Assembly: GCA_021160725.1 (NCBI GenBank)
Contig: JAGHCA010000069.1
Span: forward strand, 1 to 33,119
Direction: 5' to 3'
Length of the DNA: 33,119 nucleotides
Origin: Dehalococcoidia bacterium
GTDB taxonomy: Bacteria; Chloroflexota; Dehalococcoidia; GIF9; AB-539-J10
Part shown: positions 1 through 6,999 of the stretch, one piece after another
How positions within the stretch are numbered: the stretch's first letter is position 1
How the letters are laid out: each line of letters starts with the position of its first letter
Translations under genes and position numbers: made by a program
Notes under the pieces: generated by a model
Database searches by the model: none
Seen by the model: only the letters and a program-made list of their open reading frames with translations
What the model was told of the DNA's origin: nothing

Positions 1-72
1 GTTTTTACATTTAGCAAGGATGAACTTGAAAGGTTTAACAATTTAGTGATGGAGACCATTCATGAAAAGTAA
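1..72 (+). CDS. C-terminal end of an unknown protein (cut by window edge)
   Basis: An open frame enters from the left edge and ends at TAA 70-72, giving 23 residues that end in MVMETIHEK-like sequence (…NNLVMETIHEK). It overlaps the methyltransferase ATG at 62 by 11 bases, a spacing typical of cotranscribed genes. Because the next gene is a DNA methyltransferase, a restriction endonuclease or another partner of a restriction-modification system is the natural guess, but the visible tail carries no diagnostic motif. Function is unknown. Confidence 0.5.
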   Translation, partial: VFTFSKDELERFNNLVMETIHEK

Positions 73-1096
73 AGAATTCCTTGAATCTCTAACAAACAAG
101 GTTATTCAAAGCGATTGTTTAGAAGTTATGAGAAAAATCCCAGACAATAGCGTTGATGTTACCTTTGCTGACCCTCCGTTTAACCTAAAAAAGAAATACA
201 ACACCTACTACGATAAACATGAAGGTCAAAAATATCTTTCTTGGTGCCAGGATTGGCTTAATGAAATGGTGCGCATTACAAAGCCAACAGGATCAATTTT
301 TGTTCATAATATTCCCAAATGGCTAATCTACTTTGGCTTTTATCTAAATGAAATCGCTATCTTTCGACATTGGATAGCTTGGGATGCGATGGGCCCCCCT
401 CTTGGCAAAACGCTTTTACCAAACCACTATGGGATTTTATACTATGTGAAGTCTAAGGAATTCAAATTTTATGACATTAGGATATTGCATAAGCGATGCA
501 GGAATTGTAATTATGTTTTGCAGGACTATGGTGGAAAAAAAAACCAAATGCACCAATTTGGACCACTTGCATCTGATGTCTGGACAGATATTCACAGGAT
601 AAGACACAAGAAAAGACGGGATGAGCACCCATGCCAGCTACCAGTACATCTCCTCGAGAGGTTGATACTTATGAGCAGTGATGGGGGGGATATTGTACCC
701 GACCCATTTATTGGAACTGGAACAACGGCAATTGCCGCCAAAAAATTAGGGAGGAAATTTGTAGGCATTGACATCGACCCTAAATACGTGGAAATAGCGA
801 ATAGGAAGCTAGAGGTTGAAGAATCTACGGCGATAAATGGATGCTATGTCAGTATTTTTCTCGATAACGTGGTAACAGTAAGAGGTAAAGATTGGAATAA
901 GATCAAAGAGGCATTTCTTATCCCACAAGATCCATTAGAGCTGGAAAAAAGGAAAATCCGATTGCTCCATAAGAAGAGAAAAATGATAAAACACGAGACA
1001 GCAAAGAGAATGCAAGGTAGCTTACTCCCGTCATGGGAACAGTGTGAGGAAATTCCAGCTACTCATAACACAGCATTAAAAAGTACCATTGATTAG
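62..1096 (+). CDS. Site-specific DNA methyltransferase, beta-type N6-adenine/N4-cytosine
   Basis: This 344-residue protein would transfer a methyl group from S-adenosylmethionine to an exocyclic amino group in DNA. The catalytic motif DPPF lies at residues 37-40. The AdoMet-binding motif DPFIGTGTT lies near 214-222 and is followed by the strand GIDID at 235-239. Catalytic motif before AdoMet motif, with a long target-recognition segment between them, is the beta arrangement. That segment holds a CRNC pair (146-149) and a basic stretch. DPPF favours m6A over m4C, but the target cannot be read. The gene is clearly richer in A/T than the genes that follow, and it overlaps the preceding frame, so it is probably part of a horizontally acquired restriction-modification system. 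About 95 residues follow the usual methyltransferase end and are unassigned. Confidence 0.88.
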   Translation: MKSKEFLESLTNKVIQSDCLEVMRKIPDNSVDVTFADPPFNLKKKYNTYYDKHEGQKYLSWCQDWLNEMVRITKPTGSIFVHNIPKWLIYFGFYLNEIAIFRHWIAWDAMGPPLGKTLLPNHYGILYYVKSKEFKFYDIRILHKRCRNCNYVLQDYGGKKNQMHQFGPLASDVWTDIHRIRHKKRRDEHPCQLPVHLLERLILMSSDGGDIVPDPFIGTGTTAIAAKKLGRKFVGIDIDPKYVEIANRKLEVEESTAINGCYVSIFLDNVVTVRGKDWNKIKEAFLIPQDPLELEKRKIRLLHKKRKMIKHETAKRMQGSLLPSWEQCEEIPATHNTALKSTID

Positions 1097-1111
1097 GGAA
1101 ACGTTCCCTAA
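1093..1111 (+). terminator. Short hairpin over the methyltransferase stop codon
   Basis: TTAGGGAA (1093-1100) and TTCCCTAA (1104-1111) form a perfect 8-bp stem with a 3-base loop that includes the TAG stop. No T-run follows, so it is at best a weak or mRNA-stabilising end of the methyltransferase transcript. Confidence 0.35.
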
Positions 1112-1175
1112 ATACTGTAGATTACTACTCAGCTTTAACTCATTTGTCTATTATGATGAATAATATCGACTCAAT

Positions 1176-1253
1176 ATGATAGCCACAGACGGTATGGTGA
1201 AGTTGGTGAGTGGGGCAATAGTGCGCTATTCTGTGGTGCTGGCTAGCCTATAA
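1176..1253 (+). pseudogene. Decayed fragment of the rtcA 5' end
   Basis: Read from ATG 1176, this frame gives 25 residues before TAA 1251-1253. They align without gaps to the first 25 residues of the intact RNA 3'-phosphate cyclase at 3360. Shared stretches include IVRYSV and LASL, and by hand count 57 of 75 bases are identical. Nothing recognisable of the remaining ~320 codons follows, and the ABC ATPase begins 21 bases later. This is best read as the stub of a second rtcA copy, truncated by deletion or by arrival of the ABC transporter genes. It might be transcribed as leader of the transporter operon, but it cannot encode a working enzyme. Confidence 0.8.
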
Positions 1254-1274
1254 CCGTTACAATACGTGAGATAA

Positions 1275-1991
1275 ATGAAAGCAGTAGAAGTTAGAGAACT
1301 GGTCAAGGACTACGGGAACTTCAGGGCAATAAAGGGAATCTCTTTCGAAGTAAACGAAGGGGAGGTATTTGGCCTGATAGGTCCTAATGGTGCGGGAAAG
1401 ACAACTGCCTTGAGAGTCATTGCAACGCTGCTTCAAATCACCTCTGGCTCGGTAGCGGTCTTTGGTTATGAACTTCCTAAAGAAGCGGGAGAGGTGAGAA
1501 AGATAATAAGCTATTTGCCCGAAGAAGCTGGAGCCTATAAGAATCTCACGGGTAAAGAGTACCTGAATTTTATCGCCAAATTCTTTGACGATGGAGAGAA
1601 ATTCCAGGATATGGTTCGTAGAGGACTGGAAATAGCCAATTTAGGAGAGAGGATAAACGATAAGGTTGATACGTACAGTAAGGGAATGACACGGCGTTTG
1701 CTTGTGGGCAGAGCTCTGATGATAAACCCGAGATTGGCAATACTAGATGAGCCTACCTCCGGACTGGACGTGGTAAATGCTCAAGAGGTGAGGAGGATAA
1801 TAAATAGCTCGGTCGAAGCAGGAGTGGCGGTTTTATTGTCTTCACATAATATGCTTGAGGTGGAGCTCTTATGTCACCGCATCGCTTTGATAAACGATGG
1901 AGTAATAGTCGCCAGCGGGACTGTTGAGGAACTCAAAAAGGAATATGACGCTGGAAATATAGAAGAGGCTTTCGTTAAGGCAATAAAGTGA
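1275..1991 (+). CDS. ABC transporter ATP-binding protein (NatA-like, ABC-2 exporter)
   Basis: This 238-residue protein is the cytoplasmic ATPase of an ABC-2 export system. Walker A is GPNGAGKTT (36-44). The signature is the YSKGM variant (134-138) common in NatA/CcmA-type ATPases, and Walker B is LAILDEP (154-160), followed by the SGLD loop and a switch histidine in SSHNM. Its TGA stop overlaps the GTG start of the permease at 1988 by four bases, so the two are translationally coupled. The substrate is unknown; NatAB-type Na+ export or drug/lipid export are options the sequence does not decide. The preceding 21 bases end in GTGAGATAA without a strong Shine-Dalgarno site. Confidence 0.9.
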   Translation: MKAVEVRELVKDYGNFRAIKGISFEVNEGEVFGLIGPNGAGKTTALRVIATLLQITSGSVAVFGYELPKEAGEVRKIISYLPEEAGAYKNLTGKEYLNFIAKFFDDGEKFQDMVRRGLEIANLGERINDKVDTYSKGMTRRLLVGRALMINPRLAILDEPTSGLDVVNAQEVRRIINSSVEAGVAVLLSSHNMLEVELLCHRIALINDGVIVASGTVEELKKEYDAGNIEEAFVKAIK

Positions 1992-3259
1992 TTGGCAACA
2001 TAGTAAAGAAAGAGTTTAAGGAACTGTTTACCTTCGCGACCCTGATCCCACTGGTGGTTATTGCCATAGTGTTTGGGCTTGTAGGGCAATCGATTGGCAA
2101 CATCGGAGAAACAATGGAGGAGAAGCCGGTCATAGGGATCGTGGATAGGGACGATGGCGATTTTTCTGATATAGCCATGCCCATTCTTACCGAGCGAGCG
2201 GAGGTTATTTATAGTGGCAGTAGTACTGAAGAAGGATTGGAAGAAGTGAGGAAAGAAAATGGAGTGGCGCTTCTGGTAATACCTGAAAACTTTAGCCAAA
2301 ACATTTATGCTAATCATCCCGGGGAAATAGAAATCTACTGGATAATGAAAGGGGCGGGGGTGATGGATTCCATATCCTCGGGCGTGGTTGAAGGGCTTAT
2401 ACGGGCAGTGAACCAGGGGATATCTAGTAAACTGATACAACAATATAGCTCATCAGACCCGGCCCTCGTCTTGAACCCGACGACAAGAGTTGAAACCACA
2501 TTTTTCAAGGGAAAGGAGATAGAAGGGCTATCATCAAGCCAACTCGGCAATATGCTAAGTTCACAATCAATAGCTATTCCAATTGTGGTAATGATGCTCA
2601 TAATCATGGCCGGTGCCTCCGTAATATCTTCGATGGGCATGGAGAAAGAAAACAAGACACTGGAGACGTTGTTAACCCTGCCCGTAAGGAGAAGTCATAT
2701 AGTAATTGGCAAAATAGTAGGGAGCGCCCTGGTCGGGATGATAATGGCAGCCATCTATATGATTGGATTTTCACGCTACATGACTTCGTTCCAGATTTCA
2801 AATATAAATCTGGCAGATTTCGGGCTGTCCCTGGGCATGCAAGATTATTTATTGATAGGAGTCTCATTATTCACAGCTCTTTTAGCCGGGCTCGCATTGT
2901 GTATAGTTCTGGGAACATTTGCTAAGAATTACAGAAGTGCTCAGACACTGGTCTTCCCGATAACTGCCCTGGCTATGATCTCCATGTTTATAACCATGTT
3001 TAAAGATTTCGATACCATTCCCGCCGCCTTAAGAGCCTTTGTGTTTGCCATACCTTTTTACCACCCTATGATAGCTATGAGGGCTCTTATGATGGATAAT
3101 TATCCGCTGGTAATCGACGGCATTGCTTATACGGCAGTTTTTACGGTAATAATGATAGTGGTGGCGGTGCGCATTTTTAATTCGGATAGGTTGCTGACCG
3201 GAAGCGTTCAAAAAAGGGCAGGTCTGGGGAAACTGGCGTGGGGATTGCGGCGGCGATGA
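1988..3259 (+). CDS. ABC-2 type permease (NatB-like)
   Basis: This 423-residue membrane protein pairs with the ATPase directly upstream. One transmembrane helix near residues 17-38 is followed by about 150 extracytoplasmic residues. A cluster of five or six helices (about 190-400) comes next, including stretches such as IPIVVMMLIIMAG and LFTALLAGLALCIVLG. This one-plus-five topology with a large outer loop is typical of the NatB/YhaP branch of ABC-2 permeases. The motif KENKTLETLLTLPVRR after the second helix is the family's coupling-helix region. It starts with GTG inside the ATPase stop. The exported substrate is not deducible. Confidence 0.88.
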   Translation: MIGNIVKKEFKELFTFATLIPLVVIAIVFGLVGQSIGNIGETMEEKPVIGIVDRDDGDFSDIAMPILTERAEVIYSGSSTEEGLEEVRKENGVALLVIPENFSQNIYANHPGEIEIYWIMKGAGVMDSISSGVVEGLIRAVNQGISSKLIQQYSSSDPALVLNPTTRVETTFFKGKEIEGLSSSQLGNMLSSQSIAIPIVVMMLIIMAGASVISSMGMEKENKTLETLLTLPVRRSHIVIGKIVGSALVGMIMAAIYMIGFSRYMTSFQISNINLADFGLSLGMQDYLLIGVSLFTALLAGLALCIVLGTFAKNYRSAQTLVFPITALAMISMFITMFKDFDTIPAALRAFVFAIPFYHPMIAMRALMMDNYPLVIDGIAYTAVFTVIMIVVAVRIFNSDRLLTGSVQKRAGLGKLAWGLRRR

Positions 3260-3276
3260 ATTAGCCAGCCTAAAAA

Positions 3277-3300
3277 CAACTTTCCTGTACTCCAAAGTTG
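3277..3300. repeat. Inverted repeat between the ABC permease and rtcA
   Basis: CAACTTT (3277-3283) pairs with AAAGTTG (3294-3300) across a 10-base loop. A run of five A's precedes it, so on the minus strand the hairpin is followed by T's. On the plus strand, where the neighbouring genes lie, no T-run follows. It may mark the end of the exporter transcript, but it is not a standard terminator. Confidence 0.35.
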
Positions 3301-3302
3301 CG

Positions 3303-3331
3303 TTGAAATCCGAGGGTGTTTTGGATAAATT
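3303..3331 (+). promoter_or_regulatory. Candidate promoter for rtcA-sir2
   Basis: TTGAAA (3303-3308) and TAAATT (3326-3331) are separated by 17 bases and lie about 30 bases before the rtcA ATG. The -35 box fits the sigma70 consensus well, the -10 box only at four of six positions. Confidence 0.35.
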
Positions 3332-3359
3332 TCTGATATTAAGGTAGAAGCGGGTCAAC

Positions 3360-4394
3360 ATGATAACCATAGACGGTGGGTTGAAGTCAGGGAGCGGAAC
3401 CATAGTTCGCTATTCTGTAGCTCTGGCCAGCCTGTTGGGCAAGGAAATTAGGATAGAAAATATCAGGGCGGGTAGAGATAAGCCGGGCTTAAGAGCACAG
3501 CACTTCAAGGTGGTGCAGGCTTGCCGGGAGATGTGCCGTGGCGTGGTGAAAAATGCCTCGGTGGGCTCCAAGGAGATTACCTACACACCCGGAGGAAGGT
3601 TCAATGGGGGAGAGTATAGCTGGGATATAGGAACGGCGGGCTCAACCACCATGATGGCTCAGACGCTTCTGCCTCTGGCTTGCTTTGCCCGGAAGCCCTC
3701 CAAATTCAGGTTGGAAGGCGGGTTGTTTCAGGATTTTGCTCCTTCGGCTTATCATATGAAGTTTGTTTTGCTTTCGGTTCTGAAGCGAATGGGTGTCAGC
3801 GTAGAACTTGACATAATCCGCCCTGGCTATGTGCCAAGAGGAGGTGGAATTATAGAAGTCAGAGTTGAGCCGGCGGGGAAATTGGAGCCGTTAAATCTCA
3901 CCGTGCAGGGGGAGATTCTCAATATCAAAGGAATAGCGCTTTCCTCGCATTTGAAAGCAAAGAAGGTAAGCCCAAGGATGGCAGGGGAATGCCAGAGGGT
4001 ATTAAGCTCCTATGGGTATAAAGCAGAAATTGAGGAAATCGAGGACGAAAGCTCTCTTCAAGAAGGAGCAGCCCTGGCGATATATGCCGAGACGAGTTTG
4101 GGTAACCGGATGGGTTCTGACAGGGCAGGGAGGCCGGGGAGAAGCTCGGAATCCATAGGCAGATATGTGGCTGAAAGGTTTATAGAAGATGTTAAAACTG
4201 GCGCCGCGGTTGATAGATATATTGCAGACCAGCTCATAATCTACGCTGGCTTGGCCGAGGGGATTACCAGATATTCGGTTCCCCGCATTACTGAACATGT
4301 GGAGACAAACCTGTGGCTGATTGAGGAATTTCTGGGCGCCAGAACAAGGATTGATGGCAATGTTATAGAGATAGAGGGAATTGGTTTCGCCTGA
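3360..4394 (+). CDS. rtcA: RNA 3'-terminal phosphate cyclase
   Basis: This 344-residue enzyme converts RNA 3'-phosphate ends to 2',3'-cyclic phosphates through an enzyme-AMP intermediate. Family features seen are the N-terminal DGGLKSGSGTIVRYSVALA, the AGRDKPGLRAQH segment around 40, the PRGGGIIEVRV strand near 160, and ITEHVETNLWLIEEF near the C-terminus, where His313 fits the AMP-accepting histidine. Length matches bacterial and archaeal RtcA. ATG 3360 agrees with the family N-terminus. No rtcB ligase or rtcR regulator is nearby; instead a sirtuin gene follows 69 bases later on the same strand. A truncated, diverged copy of its first 25 codons lies 2.2 kb upstream at 1176. Confidence 0.93.
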   Translation: MITIDGGLKSGSGTIVRYSVALASLLGKEIRIENIRAGRDKPGLRAQHFKVVQACREMCRGVVKNASVGSKEITYTPGGRFNGGEYSWDIGTAGSTTMMAQTLLPLACFARKPSKFRLEGGLFQDFAPSAYHMKFVLLSVLKRMGVSVELDIIRPGYVPRGGGIIEVRVEPAGKLEPLNLTVQGEILNIKGIALSSHLKAKKVSPRMAGECQRVLSSYGYKAEIEEIEDESSLQEGAALAIYAETSLGNRMGSDRAGRPGRSSESIGRYVAERFIEDVKTGAAVDRYIADQLIIYAGLAEGITRYSVPRITEHVETNLWLIEEFLGARTRIDGNVIEIEGIGFA

Positions 4395-4462
4395 AGGATG
4401 TTCAGGATGAATTTAGCAGGCAAGCTGGCTTTTGACGCAGTAGTAGTGATTTTAGGTAAGTA

Positions 4463-5284
4463 ATGGAAGACTTGGTAAAGAGGGCAGCCAAGGATTTGGC
4501 GGAAAGCAAATACGCCATTGCCTTAACCGGGGCGGGCATGTCAACCGAATCAGGCATACCTGATTTCAGAGGCCCGAAGGGTATCTGGACTCTGAATAAG
4601 GGGGCCGAGGCTAAGGCTTATCAAAGATACGAGCTTTTCCTGAACAACCCCAGGGCGTACTGGGAAGAAATGCGGGGATTTCAGGGGACACATGGGGCGT
4701 TTTATGAGCAAATCAGGCAAGCTGAGCCAAATCCCGGTCACTATGCGCTAGCTGAGCTTGAGGCTCTGGGGATACTGAAGTGCGTCATCACGCAAAACAT
4801 TGATGGTTTACATAAAAAAGCGGGGAGCAAAAGGGTTTTGGAATATCACGGCAGTGTCCATGTGCTGAGATGTATTTCGTGCGGCTCCAGGTTTGTCAGA
4901 GAAGGAGTGTCCCTGGATGAGCTGCTGCCTCGCTGCCAGTGTGGGGCTGCCCTGAAGTATGATGTGGTTCATTTCAAGGAGCCAATACCCTCAGATGTCA
5001 TGGAGGAAGCGGAAAAAGAAGCTTCGAGATGCGACCTGATGCTTATCTGCGGAACTTCAGCGGTGGTTTACCCTTTTGCTAATCTGCCCAGGATGGCGAG
5101 ATTTCCTTCGGGTAGGTTAGTCACAGGCATGGATGTAGTCGGGCGTAAAGCCGATGTGAAGAGAATAGAGGTGAATGCAGACCCCACGCCGCTCACCCAC
5201 GAAGGCATCTCAGACTATTTGATTCAGGGAAGGACAGGCGAGGTATTGCCCAGAATAGTTGAAGAGGTAAAGAAGCTCACTTAA
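4463..5284 (+). CDS. NAD-dependent protein deacylase, Sir2 family
   Basis: This 273-residue cytoplasmic sirtuin would remove acyl groups from lysines, consuming NAD and releasing nicotinamide and O-acyl-ADP-ribose. The NAD-binding motifs are GAGMSTESGIPDFRG (23-37) and TQNIDGLH (110-117), with catalytic His129 in EYHGS. Zinc ligands are Cys137, Cys140, Cys158 and Cys160; the second pair is CxC rather than the commoner CxxC. The ICGTSAVVYP motif follows near residue 196. It sits downstream of rtcA and probably shares its transcript. Its stop overlaps the stop of the convergent ABC permease within a single TTAA. A Sir2-CobB role in acetyl-CoA synthetase control is possible, but no such partner is in view. 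Confidence 0.92.
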   Translation: MEDLVKRAAKDLAESKYAIALTGAGMSTESGIPDFRGPKGIWTLNKGAEAKAYQRYELFLNNPRAYWEEMRGFQGTHGAFYEQIRQAEPNPGHYALAELEALGILKCVITQNIDGLHKKAGSKRVLEYHGSVHVLRCISCGSRFVREGVSLDELLPRCQCGAALKYDVVHFKEPIPSDVMEEAEKEASRCDLMLICGTSAVVYPFANLPRMARFPSGRLVTGMDVVGRKADVKRIEVNADPTPLTHEGISDYLIQGRTGEVLPRIVEEVKKLT

Positions 5285-6033
5285 CCCTTGCTGCTAAGCA
5301 CGATTCTTTCCTTGGTGACCAGGCGGGAGAGATACATTGTCACCAGGGCTAAGATAGCGGCAACTGCCAAGGAGATAAAGACAATGTTCCATGACGCAGA
5401 GCCAAGCTTTACAAAGGGAGAAATCCCAAAGCCAACACCATATATTAGGCCCATGAAGGCAATGTTAATCCAGCGGATATTGGCGATTATGAGTTGTAGT
5501 GCTACCAGTAAGGTAACAAGGAAAAAGATTATTAGAGGCGCAGCCACCAGGGTGGCAACCAGTGGTGCTGCACCAGGCGTAACAGATTGCCCTATTTGGG
5601 GAGCTATAAAGAATTGATTTATGCCAGCCATTGCAGCGAAGGCGAATAGCAGCCCTAATATGGCACCGGGCAGAAATACTGTCAAACTTTTCCCTAGCCA
5701 AATTTGCCTCAGACTCAATGGTGTACATAGCAAGGATTCCAGAGAGTGCTTTATTTTCTCCATAGTAAGGGTATAGGCGCTGACATAGAGGCAAAATAGC
5801 ATCATCACTAGCAAGGAGAGCGTGAATACAATGGTGCCCATGATGGGTTGAATAACAGGGATAACCTCGGCTGGCGTTAATCCCTGCTCTATCGTAGAAT
5901 TGATTTGCCCTCTAACTATACCGCCCAGCATTATCATAAGGAACAAAACTAGGGCTATGCTGAAGTAAAAAGCCCTGGTGCGCAGAGTTTCCCTCAAATC
6001 CTTTTTCACAATCACCATTATCTGTTTCATCAT
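5281..6033 (-). CDS. ABC-2 type permease
   Basis: This 250-residue integral membrane protein has about six hydrophobic helices, starting with FYFSIALVLFLMIMLGG near residue 23 and including LSLLVMMLFCLYVSAY, GAILGLLFAFAAMAG, LVAAPLIIFFLVTLLVA, AFMGLIYGVGFG and IVFISLAVAAILALVT. The segment TMEKIKHSLESLLCTPLSLRQIWLGK between helices two and three is the conserved ABC-2 coupling region (ME..R.T.E.LL.tP.s...i..GK). Its ATG overlaps the stop of the upstream ATPase by four bases (ATGA), so the pair is translationally coupled. It is shorter and of a different branch than the permease at 1988. Substrate is unknown. Confidence 0.86.
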   Translation of the reverse strand: MMKQIMVIVKKDLRETLRTRAFYFSIALVLFLMIMLGGIVRGQINSTIEQGLTPAEVIPVIQPIMGTIVFTLSLLVMMLFCLYVSAYTLTMEKIKHSLESLLCTPLSLRQIWLGKSLTVFLPGAILGLLFAFAAMAGINQFFIAPQIGQSVTPGAAPLVATLVAAPLIIFFLVTLLVALQLIIANIRWINIAFMGLIYGVGFGISPFVKLGSASWNIVFISLAVAAILALVTMYLSRLVTKERIVLSSKG

Positions 6034-6974
6034 TTCCTTCCCTGTGTCACCTTGGCGTAAATTTCCTCCAGGGATATTTCACCCTTTCTTACCTCCTCTA
6101 CGCCTATGCTTTTCTGGGAGAGTATGGCTACGATTTCAGAGACATCGCTCCGACCTTCAAGCTGGAGCCGCAGTTTTTGAGCTTCCCTGTTGCAGCTTGC
6201 CACATAAGGCAATTTTTCAAGCTCAGCCACAACCCCGTCAAGTAACTTGGCTTGTTGCCTGGTTCTTACCCCGGTTTCTATGGTTATTTGTCTTTTACCC
6301 ATATCGCTTCTCAATTTCTCCAGCTCACCATAGAGCTTTATTTCTCCTCGATCTATAATAGCAATGCGGTTGCAAGTTCGCTGCACTTCATCCAGGTTGT
6401 GAGAACTCAGGAAAATGGTCTTACCCTTCTGGGCTGAGTTAAGAATGGTTTGTCTTACCTCTATCTGACCTGTAGGGTCGATACCAACGGTGGGCTCATC
6501 CAAAATGAGGAGGTCGGGTTCATGAAGCATAGACCGCGCCAGGGCTAGCTTTTGTCTCATTCCCTTAGAATAAGAAGATACTTTATCATCTGCTCTATCG
6601 CTTAACCCCACTAGCTCTAGCATTTCGTCTATTCTTTTGCTTTTCATAGCTGACGGCATGCCATAAATCTGGCAATAGTAATCCAGATTCTCATAGGCGG
6701 TCATATTGTCATAAAGTCCATCAGCCTCAAGAACGAAGCCAACTTTTTCTCTGGCATCATCACGTTCGACACTTTTACCTAGAACTGATGCTTTGCCTGA
6801 GTTGGGTGGAAAGAGCCCCAGGATGATCCTGATGGTGGTGGTCTTGCCTGCTCCGTTGGGGCCGAGATAGCCAAATATATCTCCCTGCTCCACCACAAAG
6901 CTAATGTTGTTGAGAATGGGGGGGCCGGCTATTATTTTGGTGACATTATCCAGCGTTATTACAGGTTGAGCCAC
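6030..6974 (-). CDS. ABC transporter ATP-binding protein (ABC-2 exporter)
   Basis: This 314-residue ATPase has Walker A GPNGAGKTTT (38-47), the signature YSKGMRQKLALARS (135-148), Walker B LLILDEP (155-161), and SSHNLDEV with the switch histidine. About 90 residues follow the nucleotide-binding domain and form the C-terminal regulatory-type extension seen in CcmA-like exporters. It starts with GTG at 6974 and overlaps the permease start by four bases. Upstream, 25 bases separate it from the stop of the nicotinamidase/phosphoribosyltransferase gene on the same strand, so it may be the tail of the purine-NAD operon. Substrate unknown. Confidence 0.9.
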   Translation of the reverse strand: MAQPVITLDNVTKIIAGPPILNNISFVVEQGDIFGYLGPNGAGKTTTIRIILGLFPPNSGKASVLGKSVERDDAREKVGFVLEADGLYDNMTAYENLDYYCQIYGMPSAMKSKRIDEMLELVGLSDRADDKVSSYSKGMRQKLALARSMLHEPDLLILDEPTVGIDPTGQIEVRQTILNSAQKGKTIFLSSHNLDEVQRTCNRIAIIDRGEIKLYGELEKLRSDMGKRQITIETGVRTRQQAKLLDGVVAELEKLPYVASCNREAQKLRLQLEGRSDVSEIVAILSQKSIGVEEVRKGEISLEEIYAKVTQGRK

Positions 6975-6999
6975 CTTGTTGCTCCTTCCCTGGCGCTCT

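Noticed and set aside
1874-2443. 189-residue minus-strand frame opposite the NatAB-like genes
   Set aside because: It is antisense to two clearly coding, coupled genes and its translation has no recognisable domain.
4398-4463. 21-codon frame between rtcA and the sirtuin gene, its TAA overlapping the sirtuin ATG by one base
   Set aside because: Too short and without recognisable similarity; the overlap may be chance or a coupling leader, and nothing else supports it.
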